A stretch of DNA of 64,000 nt from Imbricaverruca yamaguchii (Eukaryota; Arthropoda; Thecostraca; Neoverrucidae), in contig JAOTOL010001236.1 of NCBI GenBank assembly GCA_034440575.1, positions 124,001 to 188,000 of the forward strand, written 5' to 3'. Positions 1-9,496 of the stretch are shown one piece after another. How positions within the stretch are numbered: position 1 is the first letter of the stretch; every line of letters begins with the position of its first letter. Position numbers and translations under genes: made by a program. The notes beneath the pieces are model-generated. The model was not told the origin of the DNA. It made no database searches and worked only from the letters and a program-made list of their open reading frames with translations.

Positions 1-1
1 T

Positions 2-301
2 AGGAGCGAGGAGCTTCTGCGGGAGTACAGGGCCCTTCTGGCCACCCTGAAGGGTACCAATAGAGTGCTTGTAACAGGAATTTTGCCTAGGGCTAGAGCC
101 TCCCCTGAGTGGAGCTCTAGGGCACTGGCAGCTAACACCAGGGTAGGAAAGCTCTGCCAGGAGCTAGGTTTTACATTTGTAGACGAGTGGAGCAGGTTTT
201 ATGCATCGTGGGACCTCTATCAGAAGGATGGCCTGCATTTTTCTGAGAAGGGGGTCCATGTGTTAGGCAAAGTATATGAGCATGTCCTTCAGGGAAACTA
301 G
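2..301 (+). CDS. CR1 ORF1 protein, C-terminal part (SGNH/esterase-like domain)
   Basis: The open frame enters from the left edge and stops with TAG at 299-301. It corresponds to the last 100 residues of the ORF1 protein seen more completely in copy B. The visible part ends the SGNH-hydrolase-like domain: the motif DGLHFSEKG carries the block V Asp and His expected for the catalytic dyad. The first two blocks (GDS and the GxxN region) are outside the window. The tail GKVYEHVLQGN follows the domain here; in copy B a deletion removes it. ORF1 proteins of CR1 elements are thought to bind RNA and membranes in the retrotransposition particle; the esterase's substrate is not established. ORF2 begins three bases after the stop, in the same frame. 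Confidence 0.85.
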   Translation, partial: RSEELLREYRALLATLKGTNRVLVTGILPRARASPEWSSRALAANTRVGKLCQELGFTFVDEWSRFYASWDLYQKDGLHFSEKGVHVLGKVYEHVLQGN

Positions 302-304
302 GAA

Positions 305-3300
305 ATGGGGTGGGGGAGGGATGAAATTGCATTGCCAACTCAGGAATATTCCAATAGTGTCAGCCAAGGCAATAGAACCTCAAAGTCTGCAAATAGGGAC
401 AGCAGCAACTCAAGGGGACAGAGTTATAGTTCATCTAGTGATAAAAGAACTCCTCAATATGAAAAAGCCAAAGGTGGTTATGGAGCATTTGTTAAGTGTA
501 TGATGTTTAATGCTCAGAGTATCCGTTCCAAATTTGATGAGTTCAAGTGTTATGTTGCTGAGGAGGAACCGGATTTTGTTTGCATTACGGAGGCATGGGT
601 CAGTGAAGGATATTTTGGAGATAACTTACAGGACTATGAGATCCAGGGATACAATATGTTTTCGTGCAATAGGGGTCCAGCAATGAAAGGGGGTGGTGTA
701 ATGCTCTATGTGAATAGCTTATTCAGTTCTCAAAAAGTAGCAGGTGGGGATAAAAATGTGTCTGTGGAGTCCATTTGGCTTGATGTCACTGTGGGAAAAG
801 GCAACAGCAATACTCTTAGGATAGGAGCTTTCTACCGATCAGGAACCCTGCCACATTCTCAGCAACTGGAGCTTGACAAGGTGATTTGTGAGGAAATCAG
901 TAGAAACCTTAAGAGGAAGTGCCTTATTCTTGGTGACTTTAATCTAAAAGGTTATGAAAATGCTGGTGTTGGCTCTCCATCATGCAAAATGTTCAGGAAA
1001 TGCCTTGAAGAGGACCTGTTCTTACACCAGTTTGTATCGGAACCTACCAGGCATGGTTCATTCTTGGACCTTGTATTCTCGGATTTAAGTGACTTGGTTC
1101 AAGACTTGACTGTAGGCGAAACTCTGGGAAAAAGTGACCATAACATAGTTAGATTCAAGGCACATGTAGGGGAAACTATCAAGGATAATTTGGTAAAGGT
1201 TCCAAATTTCAACAAAGCAGACTTTAACGGCATGAGAGCGGCTTTAAGTGCCATCAGATGGGAAGAAGAATTCTCCAATTTAAATGCCTGTGAAATGTGG
1301 GAAAAGTTCAAATCTTACTTAAAGGAAACTCAGATTAGACATGTCCCCCAAAAGCAAAGACGCAAAAGAAGGGTAGGAAAGCCAGCATGGCTTACACCAG
1401 ACGTGATAAAAGCAATTAGGGCTAAGAAAACTGCATTTAGAGTTTTTAAAGAAGCCTCAAATGTCATTAATCTAAAGGCGTATCGAAAAGCTAGAGACAC
1501 TGTGAAGCAAAAAACCAGAGCAGCAAAGCGAGCAAAGGAACTGGATTTAGCTAGAAACTGTAATGGGGACAGTAAAAAGTTCTTTAGTTTCTACAAGCTG
1601 AGTAAAGTTTCTAACACAATTGGTCCACTGGAAGTAAACGGGACTACATTGGGTGAGGATAGTGAGATGGTTGAGGAGCTGAGCAAGCAGTTCAAATCAG
1701 TGTTTACATTGGAAGATATGACCAATCTGCCGACCGTACACCATAGTTCAGATACATGGGATCTGACAAATGATGTTGATTTCATTGGTAGTGATGTTGT
1801 TTACAATCATATCAGGAAAATAAAGCCAAATAAGGCAGCAGGACCTGATGATATTTATGCTAGGGTGTTGCGGGAAACTGAAAAGGAACTGGCATTTCCA
1901 CTTAGTATAATATTTTGTAGATCAGTTTCACATAATGAAATTCCAACCGATTGGAAAAGGGCAAATGTAGTTCCTATTTTCAAGAAAGGAGAAAGAGGGA
2001 AAGTTGAAAACTATAGGCCAATAAGTCTCACATCCCTAGTCTGCAAGGTACTCGAATCAATTATCAAGGATAGAATAGTTAGTTATCTGGAAGGTAGCAG
2101 ATTGATTCAAGATACTCAACATGGATTTAGAAAAGGACGATCGTGTCTCACAAACCTCTTGGACTTTTTGAACTTCGCCACAGAACAATTTGATCAGGGA
2201 AATCAGGTTGATGTAGCATATCTTGACTTTAGTAAGGCCTTTGACAAGGTACCCCATAAACGGTTAATGATACAGCTTCAGTCCCATGGTATTGCAGGTA
2301 GCATCTTAAAATGGATAGAGTTGTGGCTTTCAGATAGACAGCAAAGAGTGATGCTAAATGGTACAAAGTCATCATGGCAAAATGTTCTTAGTGGAGTCCC
2401 CCAGGGGTCAGTACTAGGGCCATTACTGTTCATTATATTTGTAAATAACATTGAAAGTGGCCTAAGCAGTAAAGTTTTGAAATTTGCAGATGATTTGAAG
2501 GTCTTTAGGGCAATAACAGGTCAGGATGAGCATATCTCGCTGCAAAAAGACTTAGACGAACTTGTGAAGTGGTCCGAAGAATGGCAAATGAAATTTAACT
2601 TTGATAAGTGCAAAATCATGCATGTAGGTAAGCAGCATATGAAGGCTCCATACTTGATGGGTGGCCAAGTGCTATCAGTGACTCAACAGGAGAAGGATTT
2701 AGGTGTTATTCTAAACACAAAATTGGGGGCATCAGAACAGACCAAGGAAGCCAGGAAGAAGGCACTGAGAATGCTCGGGGCAATAAATAGGAATGTATCA
2801 TACAGAAGTGAGGAAGTGATCAGGAAGCTTTACTGTGCATACGTCAGGCCACATTTGGAATACTGCATCCAAGCTTGGTCTCCTAGCTATGAAAAAGATT
2901 GTTGGCTTTTAGAGAGAGTACAAAAGAGGGCTACAAAAATGGTTAATGGCATAAGCAACCTGGCATATGAGGAAAGATTGAAGAAATTGAATATGTTTTC
3001 ACTTAGATATAGAAGGCTGAGAGGAGATCTCATCGAGGTCTTTAAATTTGTCAATGGTCTGGAGAGGGGATACCTTGGGGAAATGTTTGAATTTAACAGA
3101 AATGATGCAATTAGAGGTCATAAATTCAAAATTAAAATTAACCACAGCAGAACAAGGTTAAGGCAAACTTTCTTCACCAACAGGGTAGTGGAACACTGGA
3201 ACCAGCTGCCAGAAAACATCGTCAGTAGCAGAACATTGAACATCTTTAAAAACAGCATAGACAATCATTATAAGAATAGAGGGCTTGCTTTTCAGTATTA

Positions 3301-3313
3301 CAGGGAGGGCTGA
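305..3313 (+). CDS. CR1 ORF2: APE endonuclease / reverse transcriptase, intact
   Basis: This 1,002-residue polyprotein nicks target DNA and reverse-transcribes the element RNA at the nick. The AP-endonuclease domain spans about residues 65-290: FNAQSIRSKF near 65, the catalytic-type CITEAW motif, GDFNL near 210 and KSDHN near 277. A basic linker (QKQRRKRRVGKPAW) follows. The reverse transcriptase has NYRPISLTSL, QHGFRKGRSC, YLDFSKAFDKVPH, SGVPQGSVLGPLLF and the catalytic FADD near 726-729. The C-terminal region (AYVRPHLEYCIQAWSP) is usual for CR1. There are no internal stops or frameshifts and the length is normal for a full ORF2. The start is uncertain: ATG at 305 sits just after the ORF1 stop, while recognisable endonuclease begins only at about residue 65. 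Competence for transposition is inferred, not shown. Confidence 0.93.
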   Translation: MGWGRDEIALPTQEYSNSVSQGNRTSKSANRDSSNSRGQSYSSSSDKRTPQYEKAKGGYGAFVKCMMFNAQSIRSKFDEFKCYVAEEEPDFVCITEAWVSEGYFGDNLQDYEIQGYNMFSCNRGPAMKGGGVMLYVNSLFSSQKVAGGDKNVSVESIWLDVTVGKGNSNTLRIGAFYRSGTLPHSQQLELDKVICEEISRNLKRKCLILGDFNLKGYENAGVGSPSCKMFRKCLEEDLFLHQFVSEPTRHGSFLDLVFSDLSDLVQDLTVGETLGKSDHNIVRFKAHVGETIKDNLVKVPNFNKADFNGMRAALSAIRWEEEFSNLNACEMWEKFKSYLKETQIRHVPQKQRRKRRVGKPAWLTPDVIKAIRAKKTAFRVFKEASNVINLKAYRKARDTVKQKTRAAKRAKELDLARNCNGDSKKFFSFYKLSKVSNTIGPLEVNGTTLGEDSEMVEELSKQFKSVFTLEDMTNLPTVHHSSDTWDLTNDVDFIGSDVVYNHIRKIKPNKAAGPDDIYARVLRETEKELAFPLSIIFCRSVSHNEIPTDWKRANVVPIFKKGERGKVENYRPISLTSLVCKVLESIIKDRIVSYLEGSRLIQDTQHGFRKGRSCLTNLLDFLNFATEQFDQGNQVDVAYLDFSKAFDKVPHKRLMIQLQSHGIAGSILKWIELWLSDRQQRVMLNGTKSSWQNVLSGVPQGSVLGPLLFIIFVNNIESGLSSKVLKFADDLKVFRAITGQDEHISLQKDLDELVKWSEEWQMKFNFDKCKIMHVGKQHMKAPYLMGGQVLSVTQQEKDLGVILNTKLGASEQTKEARKKALRMLGAINRNVSYRSEEVIRKLYCAYVRPHLEYCIQAWSPSYEKDCWLLERVQKRATKMVNGISNLAYEERLKKLNMFSLRYRRLRGDLIEVFKFVNGLERGYLGEMFEFNRNDAIRGHKFKIKINHSRTRLRQTFFTNRVVEHWNQLPENIVSSRTLNIFKNSIDNHYKNRGLAFQYYREG

Positions 3314-3416
3314 TTGGCAGATTTGGTGGGCAACTGGTTCAGTGTACAGAGTGCAACCAAGAAGGGCCCTTGTGGCTCAGAGTTGCACTAATCTTTTATG
3401 TCTTTATGTCTTTATG

Positions 3417-5438
3417 AATGGCTTAGATGCTTATGAAATGTGGACAATGATAAAAGATAAGCTATTTCAGGGTCAGGATAGGTTCATTCCCAGTAGGCAA
3501 ATTAGATCAAACAGGGTTAAGCACCCTTCGTGGCTGACTAGGGAAGTTAAGCAATTACTGGACTCAAAGAAACAAGCATTCAAGAAACTAAAAGATACTA
3601 ACTCTGGGTTAAACCTAGAATCATATAGAATAGCTAGAAATAAAGTTAGGAGGTGTGTTAGAGCATCTAAAAGACTTGCTGAAATCAACTTTGCTCGAGA
3701 ATGTTCAGCAGGTAATGCTAAGAGATTCTTTAGCTTCTATAAATTTAAGGCTAAAAAGTGTAGTGTAGGACCACTGGAGGTAGATGGGGAAATAGTGGTT
3801 GATGATTGCGACATTGTGGAATCCCTAAGCAAGCAATTCTCATCAGTCTTCACTAAAGATAATTCTGGTACAATAGGAACATCTGTAGGCCATGCCATGG
3901 CAGGTGATATGCTGGAGGATCTTACAATAACTACAGAAGCCATAGAGAAGCAGTTGCAGAATATAAAACCTAATAAAGCTTCCGGACCAGATGAAATATA
4001 TGCTAGGATCTTAGTAGAGTGTGCTAAAGCTTTAGCAACTCCCCTAGGTATCATTTTCAGGCGATCTATGGAGTATTCAGAAGTACCTGAAGATTGGAGA
4101 AATGCAAGTGTAGTACCAATTTTCAAAAAGGGAAATAGGAACAGTGTAGGAAACTACAGTCCAGTCAGTTTGACCTCATTAGTTTGCAAAGTACTAGAAA
4201 AGCTGGTTAAACAGAATGTTCAGATTCATCTTGATAGGCACAACCTTTTAAGGGATACTCAACATGGATTTCGATCTCAAAGGTCTTGTTTAACTAACCT
4301 ATTGGAGTTCATTGAGTATGTTACCAAAGAAGTAGACAATGAAAGCAGGATGGATGTTGTGTACTTGGACTTTAGCAAAGCTTTTGATAAAGTTCCACAT
4401 GGAAGGTTAATTCATCAATTACAACAACATGGGATTGTAGGAAAAGTTCTACATTGGATTGAAGCATGGTTGCAGGGAAGGAAACAAAGGGTAGTATTGA
4501 ATGGATGTAAATCTGGTTGGAAAGATGTTCTGAGTGGAGTGCCACAGGGCTCTGTTCTAGGGCCCCTCCTCTTTATCATCTTTGTGAACAACATTGAAGT
4601 AGGGCTGAGGAATAGAGTGTTCAAATTTGCTGATGACATCAAGCTGGTAGGAGTGGCTAACAGCAGAGATCAATCTAGTAATATTCAACTAGATTTGGAC
4701 GACCTAAAAGAGTGGGCTGATCAATGGCAGATGACTTTCAACTATGATAAGTGTAAGGTTATGCATATAGGGTCTGCAGGCGAGACATTCAGTTATAAAA
4801 TGGGAGGGAAGGAACTGGATGTTATTGAAGAGGAAAGGGACTTAGGTGTGTTGGTCTCAAAAGACCTTAAAGCAGAAAAACAATGTATCTCAGCTAGAAA
4901 TAGGGCACTCAGAATGCTGGGACTCATTAATAGAAGTGTGAAATATAAGAGCAGGGAAGTCATGAAAAAGCTGTACTTAGCATATGTGCGGCCCCACTTG
5001 GAGTACTCTGTACAAGCATGGAGCCCCTACCTAGAAAAGGATATAGACATGTTAGAAAGAGTCCAGCGCAAAGCCACTAGACTCGTCAGTGGATTAAGTA
5101 ACTTAGAATATGGAGAAAGGCTTAATGCATTAGATATGTACTCACTCAAGTATAGGAGATTAAGGGGAGACATGATTGAAATGTACAAAATTGTTAGAGG
5201 GCTAGATCAGGTCAATTTGAATGATGCTCTGCAGTTTAGAGTATCCCATAGGGGTCATCAATTCAGGTTAGACAAAATGAGGTGCAGGACAGTTAAACGA
5301 CAACAGGTCTTCAGTCAAAGGGTTGTTGACCAATGGAATAGGCTGCCTGCTGATGCAGTGGGGAGTCCCTCATTGAATGTCTTTAAAAGTAGGGTGGATA
5401 ATTTTTTTAGACAGGAAAATGTTGTTTTTGAATTCTAA
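3417..5438 (+). CDS. CR1 ORF2, C-terminal part with intact reverse transcriptase
   Basis: The frame is open from the junction with copy A to TAA at 5436-5438. It begins in the post-endonuclease linker (DAYEMWTMIKDKL) and carries the whole RT: DFSKAFDKVPH, SGVPQGSVLGP, and FADD within VFKFADDIKLV. The usual NYRPISLT motif reads NYSPVSLT, so a generally conserved arginine is a serine. The C-terminal AYVRPHLEYSVQAWSP region is complete. There is no native start codon and no endonuclease. The frame can be extended leftward to about 3285 through copy A's 3' UTR, but that is chance. It is a dead fragment that has kept its frame, which suggests a fairly recent insertion. Confidence 0.85.
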   Translation, partial: NGLDAYEMWTMIKDKLFQGQDRFIPSRQIRSNRVKHPSWLTREVKQLLDSKKQAFKKLKDTNSGLNLESYRIARNKVRRCVRASKRLAEINFARECSAGNAKRFFSFYKFKAKKCSVGPLEVDGEIVVDDCDIVESLSKQFSSVFTKDNSGTIGTSVGHAMAGDMLEDLTITTEAIEKQLQNIKPNKASGPDEIYARILVECAKALATPLGIIFRRSMEYSEVPEDWRNASVVPIFKKGNRNSVGNYSPVSLTSLVCKVLEKLVKQNVQIHLDRHNLLRDTQHGFRSQRSCLTNLLEFIEYVTKEVDNESRMDVVYLDFSKAFDKVPHGRLIHQLQQHGIVGKVLHWIEAWLQGRKQRVVLNGCKSGWKDVLSGVPQGSVLGPLLFIIFVNNIEVGLRNRVFKFADDIKLVGVANSRDQSSNIQLDLDDLKEWADQWQMTFNYDKCKVMHIGSAGETFSYKMGGKELDVIEEERDLGVLVSKDLKAEKQCISARNRALRMLGLINRSVKYKSREVMKKLYLAYVRPHLEYSVQAWSPYLEKDIDMLERVQRKATRLVSGLSNLEYGERLNALDMYSLKYRRLRGDMIEMYKIVRGLDQVNLNDALQFRVSHRGHQFRLDKMRCRTVKRQQVFSQRVVDQWNRLPADAVGSPSLNVFKSRVDNFFRQENVVFEF

Positions 5439-5724
5439 CTTGTGATACATGGGATATTGAGTATTTTCACTAGCTATATAGGGTATAACATTATGCTAGT
5501 ATTATGTTGTACTATATGGGGTGTACCTAGCAGTGGATTTGGCAACTTCCTTTGCGATGTCATACTGATGAGATTGGCTGTGGTGGCACAGGTGGAGGGA
5601 TTGCATGGGTTTGGAATTGATAGGTGTGAACATGTACTTTCTAATATCTTCTAGACAGGCTTGACCCAGATGGGCCCTTGTGGCCCTTATTAAGCCTGAA
5701 CACTTTATGACTTTATGACTTTAT
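3417..5724 (+). mobile_element. CR1-clade LINE, copy C (diverged subfamily, 5'-truncated)
   Basis: This second CR1 begins immediately after the tail of copy A, in the same orientation, so the two lie head to tail. Its coding part starts at the linker between endonuclease and RT, so the 5' half is missing. The protein is clearly homologous to copy A but diverged throughout. The 3' UTR keeps the motif GGGCCCTTGTGGCC (about 5670) and ends in a different 8-bp tail, TTTATGAC, at about 5700-5724. It therefore represents a separate CR1 subfamily. Confidence 0.88.
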
Positions 5725-7744
5725 ATCTCCATGCGCAGTCATTTCATCAAGAAAAGAGGGTATTGTGCTTTAAGTTGGAAGCAACATAAACAATCAAACG
5801 TAATTAAATTTTTACGCACCTTCGCCTTCATAAAGCAAACAAATATTTGAAGTTTGGTTTGGTTATCCTAGTTTGGTTCTTTGTTTGGTTCTTTTTTGGG
5901 CCGGAAAAAAAAATTCCTCTAATATTACACCTATAATGTATTAATGAGGATCTTTTTTAACAAGTTTTTAGAATATAGCTTGCTTAATATTTATCTTCTT
6001 TTTACAAAAAGTTCCCTCAATTGAGGTTAGTCTAGGTTAGGCTATGTTATGTTTAATTTTTATTTCATGTTTAGACCTTTCTTTTCATGCCATGTTTCCT
6101 AGCTGAAAGCCCAGTTTTGGTATTGAAAATGAATGAATGAATGAAAATGTGTGGTAACATCATCTTAGACACCACAATAACAATTATATTGGAATAATAA
6201 ATTTCCAAGAATTCACGAAACACTAAAGCATGAATTTACTGAGAAAAAAACATCAAAATAAATCAAAATGATTTCAAACAGCCACAGAACAAATTGTGAC
6301 AACGCAGATGTAGGCTATGCCCCCTCACTTCGACCAAATATGATAAGTATGCAGAAAAAGCGTGCTGTGTGGGAAACATATTTTGGATAAAAAAATGCAG
6401 TATTAGAATAAAAACATAACCAAACCTAACCTGACCTGACCTATCATGACATCATCTACTGATGTTAGATCATCTAACACCATAACATCCTAGATCATCT
6501 ACTCGTATTGGATCACCTATTTCTACTAATTGTGATGATTGGAAATAAAGTCTGGGGCTAAGTCAGAGTAAATTTTCTTCTGGAGAGGGAGAGGGCGTAC
6601 AGTCGCTATTTCTTCTGCCTCGCCCCATTTGGGTGCCACTAACCGCCCGTGATCTATCAATTGAAGTCACAGCGAAGAAACGTGAGGTCATCGAAGAACT
6701 AAATCAAGCATTTGACCATGACATGTCTCGGTTGGAAATGTTATTCGGTGTGTTCACCATATGCTTGATACCAGAGTTGATGCCCATGATATTAGCAACG
6801 CATTCGCATTCAGCATTCTATTCACGTGCTCTCCGAGTTCCCTTACATTTGCAGGATATAAACTTTGTCGTGTGACAAAACAAGGTGGCAAAATAAGGCT
6901 AATTATTCGGTAGGACAAGCAATCTGATCTCCAAAGGTCATGAAGAGTCATTCGGGTAAAAATGCACTTCCGCATCAAAGTTAAAGTATATCACTTAGCC
7001 GAATGATTCCAATGCCTATATGGCCGCTGTCTATCAAGGATGGAGTACATATAATTACGTGGCATTCCATGTCGTAGATTGACACCAGGTCATCAAGGTT
7101 GGTTTTACTGCTAAAGTATGTCGGTACAAGTATATCAGATTCAAGGTCAACGATTTACCTCGGTTCAGGACAAACATTACGTCCTCTGGGAAAATGTCCG
7201 AGTACCGAACAACGTCGTCCAGACAACATTTAGCGGATGGATGATATCATGGAATAAACTCCCACCAAGCAGGAAGGCAGCACGTCCGAACATGTGGCCT
7301 TCAAAATCACCTGATCTCTAAAGGTGACCATTTGACTGAAGGTCAATGAAACGTGTCATATTACGCCTGCAAGATGATTACGCGGTACTGAGTAAGATAT
7401 TCTCAAATCCACTCATGGGTGCACATCAGCGTCGAATAATCCCCTCCCCGAATTATGACCAGCGCACCGGAACATGTGACCTGCAAGGTCAAGTTGGACA
7501 ACAAGTCAGGATTGGGCAATTGCCGGGCTCACCGTTTCAGGCGGTGGGGGCAATTGCCCTTTGGTACACCACTGTGGCTTCTCAACGGGCGTTCTTTTTT
7601 GCTCGATGGTACTCTTCGCAGTAGAAAGGCCATGCGGGACATTTTCTTTACAACTCGTTTCTTTTCCGGGACCCGTCGACTGTTTTGGGTTGGGTGGATG
7701 GGAGTGTCCGGCTCCTGCAGCGTGACGTGAGGGGTAGGAGTTCA
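5725..7744. other. AT-rich DNA without a recognisable gene
   Basis: I see no convincing coding exon. A GGTTAGG-type cluster lies at about 6025-6050 and the complementary CCTAACC type at about 6421-6440. From about 6925 to 7500 the heptamer AAGGTCA recurs, with phrases such as CTGATCTCCAAAGGTCA near 6925 and CTGATCTCTAAAGGTGA near 7313, which hints at an old diverged repeat. Short open frames here have no family features. Confidence 0.5.
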
Positions 7745-8565
7745 TGTTTGGAAGCCAATTGCGAATTTGTGGGCTCCGGCGCAACACTTTGTGCCCCAAA
7801 TGTGGTTTTCAGTGGTGGCGACGCGACTGTTTGTGGTCAGAGTGCGACTTTTCGCGCCCCGTCGTCATTCGTTGGCATTCCTAGCTCGTGTTTTTGGGGT
7901 CTCGCTACGTTTTCGAAGGCCCAACACGTTTTGAGGGTTTTTGACGGGATTGTTGGGACACGAGAGCGATTTACCTTGTCCGGACCGATTTGCTTTCGTT
8001 GCCACGGCTTGGCTTAATTTCTTTTGTGGTCCCGATGATACTTTTGGGGCTCCGGTGCGATATGTTGAGCCCTAGGTGTGATTTCCAGGGTTTCGAGCGA
8101 TACTCTTTGGAATCCGAAGATCAGCGTGATTCTCAGTGGACACGGCCCAAGCTTTGTGGTCCCGTCGCGATTTTCGAGAACCCTAGCATGATTCTCTCTC
8201 AGCACCCAGCGTGACTTTCATGGGCCAAAGCGTGAACTTTGAGCTCTTCAGCCTGATACTGAGGATCTCCGGTACGAGACTTTGAGGAGCCAGCGCGATT
8301 TGCAGAGCCCCAGTTCTGATCTGTTAGGCCCCAGCGTGATTTGTATGGACTCAGGTCGTCTTTGAGTGCTCAATTGCGATTTCCAACGTTTCCGGCACGA
8401 TTTTGGCCCAGCATGAATTTCAATGACTTACATGCGAACTTTCGAGGCCTTTAACTTGGTTTTGCGTACACCGCACGAATTTTTGTAGGTCCCCGCGCGA
8501 ATTTGATTGGACCAGGTCCAACTTTGTAGAGCCCCAGCTCCATTTTACGGGTCCCGGGGCCAGGG
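7745..8565. repeat. Degenerate minisatellite, about 25-30 bp period
   Basis: A phrase close to GGCCCCAGCGCGATTTG recurs roughly every 25-30 bases for about 800 bp. Examples are GCGCGATTTGCAGAGCCCC near 8294 and CCCCAGCGTGATTTG near 8329. Units are strongly diverged in sequence and length, so the array is old. Open frames in it come from the base composition and are not genes. Confidence 0.75.
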
Positions 8566-9288
8566 ATGTCGATTTTCGAAAAATATTGGGGGGGGGACCA
8601 GTGCCGACGCATTCTCCCTCCTCAACCACAAACTCATCTGATTTCGCCCATATGTTTTCAGATCTCAGAAATTCTGAGTTTGTGTTTGACGATGTGAATG
8701 TTTGTTTATTCAGTTTACTCACGAATGAGAAAAATCGTGCAATAGCTGGGTGAAGTCACACAATTAAAGAGCATTGCACAGTACATGTCAACATGGCAAC
8801 TCTGAGTAATGGCATGCGACTGCAGTTTCATACAGTGCGCTCGGATTTATCGTCACCATCAGCGTCAGCCTCCCACCCCTCACTCCACACACCAACAGGC
8901 GCACACCGGCTTCAATACAAATGTTTCAGCTTGATGATTAGATGCAGACTAAACACACCGGCTTTGATGTAGTATCAGAGAACAGCAGACCTGAACTGTG
9001 ACGACAATCGGTGAAAGTATTTCCTTGGCGCTTAACATTAGGGAGGGGCGAAGCCAAAGTTGTGATTGGGCGAGTTCAGGGTCGGGGAGGATATTTTCAT
9101 TCACACCTGTGACATCAGAATATCCCTTTGCAGTTTCCAGTGAATCTGGAACACTTTACCACAGGCAATTCATTGTTGAATAAAACCATTAAACGTCCAA
9201 ATGGAAAACACGGAGAATAATTTTGTGAAGATCATCATGCTACGGATGGGAAAAATCCAGGAAAAAGCCCGTTTTGTCCAACCATGAA
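8566..9288. other. No gene recognised
   Basis: Mixed-composition DNA between two minisatellites. There is a G-run at about 8588-8596. I saw no coding, RNA or transposon signature. Confidence 0.4.
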
Positions 9289-9496
9289 GTCCACTATGGC
9301 GAACCAGGGCCGCGGAGCACACCGTCTACTGTGGCGGACGAGTGCCCAGGAGCACACCGTCCACTATGGCGGACCAGGGGCCGTGAAGCACACCGTCCAC
9401 TGTGGCGGGCCAGGATCGCAGAGCATGCCGTCCACTGTGGCGGACCGGGGTCGCGGAGTACACCTTCCACTGTGGTGGACCGGGGCTGCTGAGTCC
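9289..9496 (+). repeat. 35-bp minisatellite, six units
   Basis: Units begin at 9289, 9324, 9359, 9395, 9430 and 9465. Each starts GTCCACTGTGGCGGACC (with variants) and ends near GGAGCACACC. They are GC-rich and well preserved. The period and the core CACTGTGGCGGACCGG resemble the 35-bp units of the array at 11.5-13.3 kb. Confidence 0.88.

Larger units (their letters stand above)
1..3416 (+). mobile_element. CR1-clade LINE, copy A (5' end cut by window)
   Basis: This is the most intact retrotransposon in the window. It holds the end of ORF1, a complete ORF2, a short 3' UTR containing GGGCCCTTGTGGC, and a tail of 8-bp units (TTTATGTC) at about 3393-3416. Short tail repeats in place of poly-A are typical of the CR1 clade. 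It matches copy B (51792-55113) with only about a dozen substitutions by eye; B has a 94-bp deletion relative to A. The 5' part, which would hold the promoter and most of ORF1, lies left of the window. Element C starts directly after the tail. Confidence 0.93.

Noticed and set aside
6633..6875. 80-codon frame starting MPLTARDLSIEV
   Set aside because: It shows no recognisable family, no splice or promoter context and no support from a second copy.
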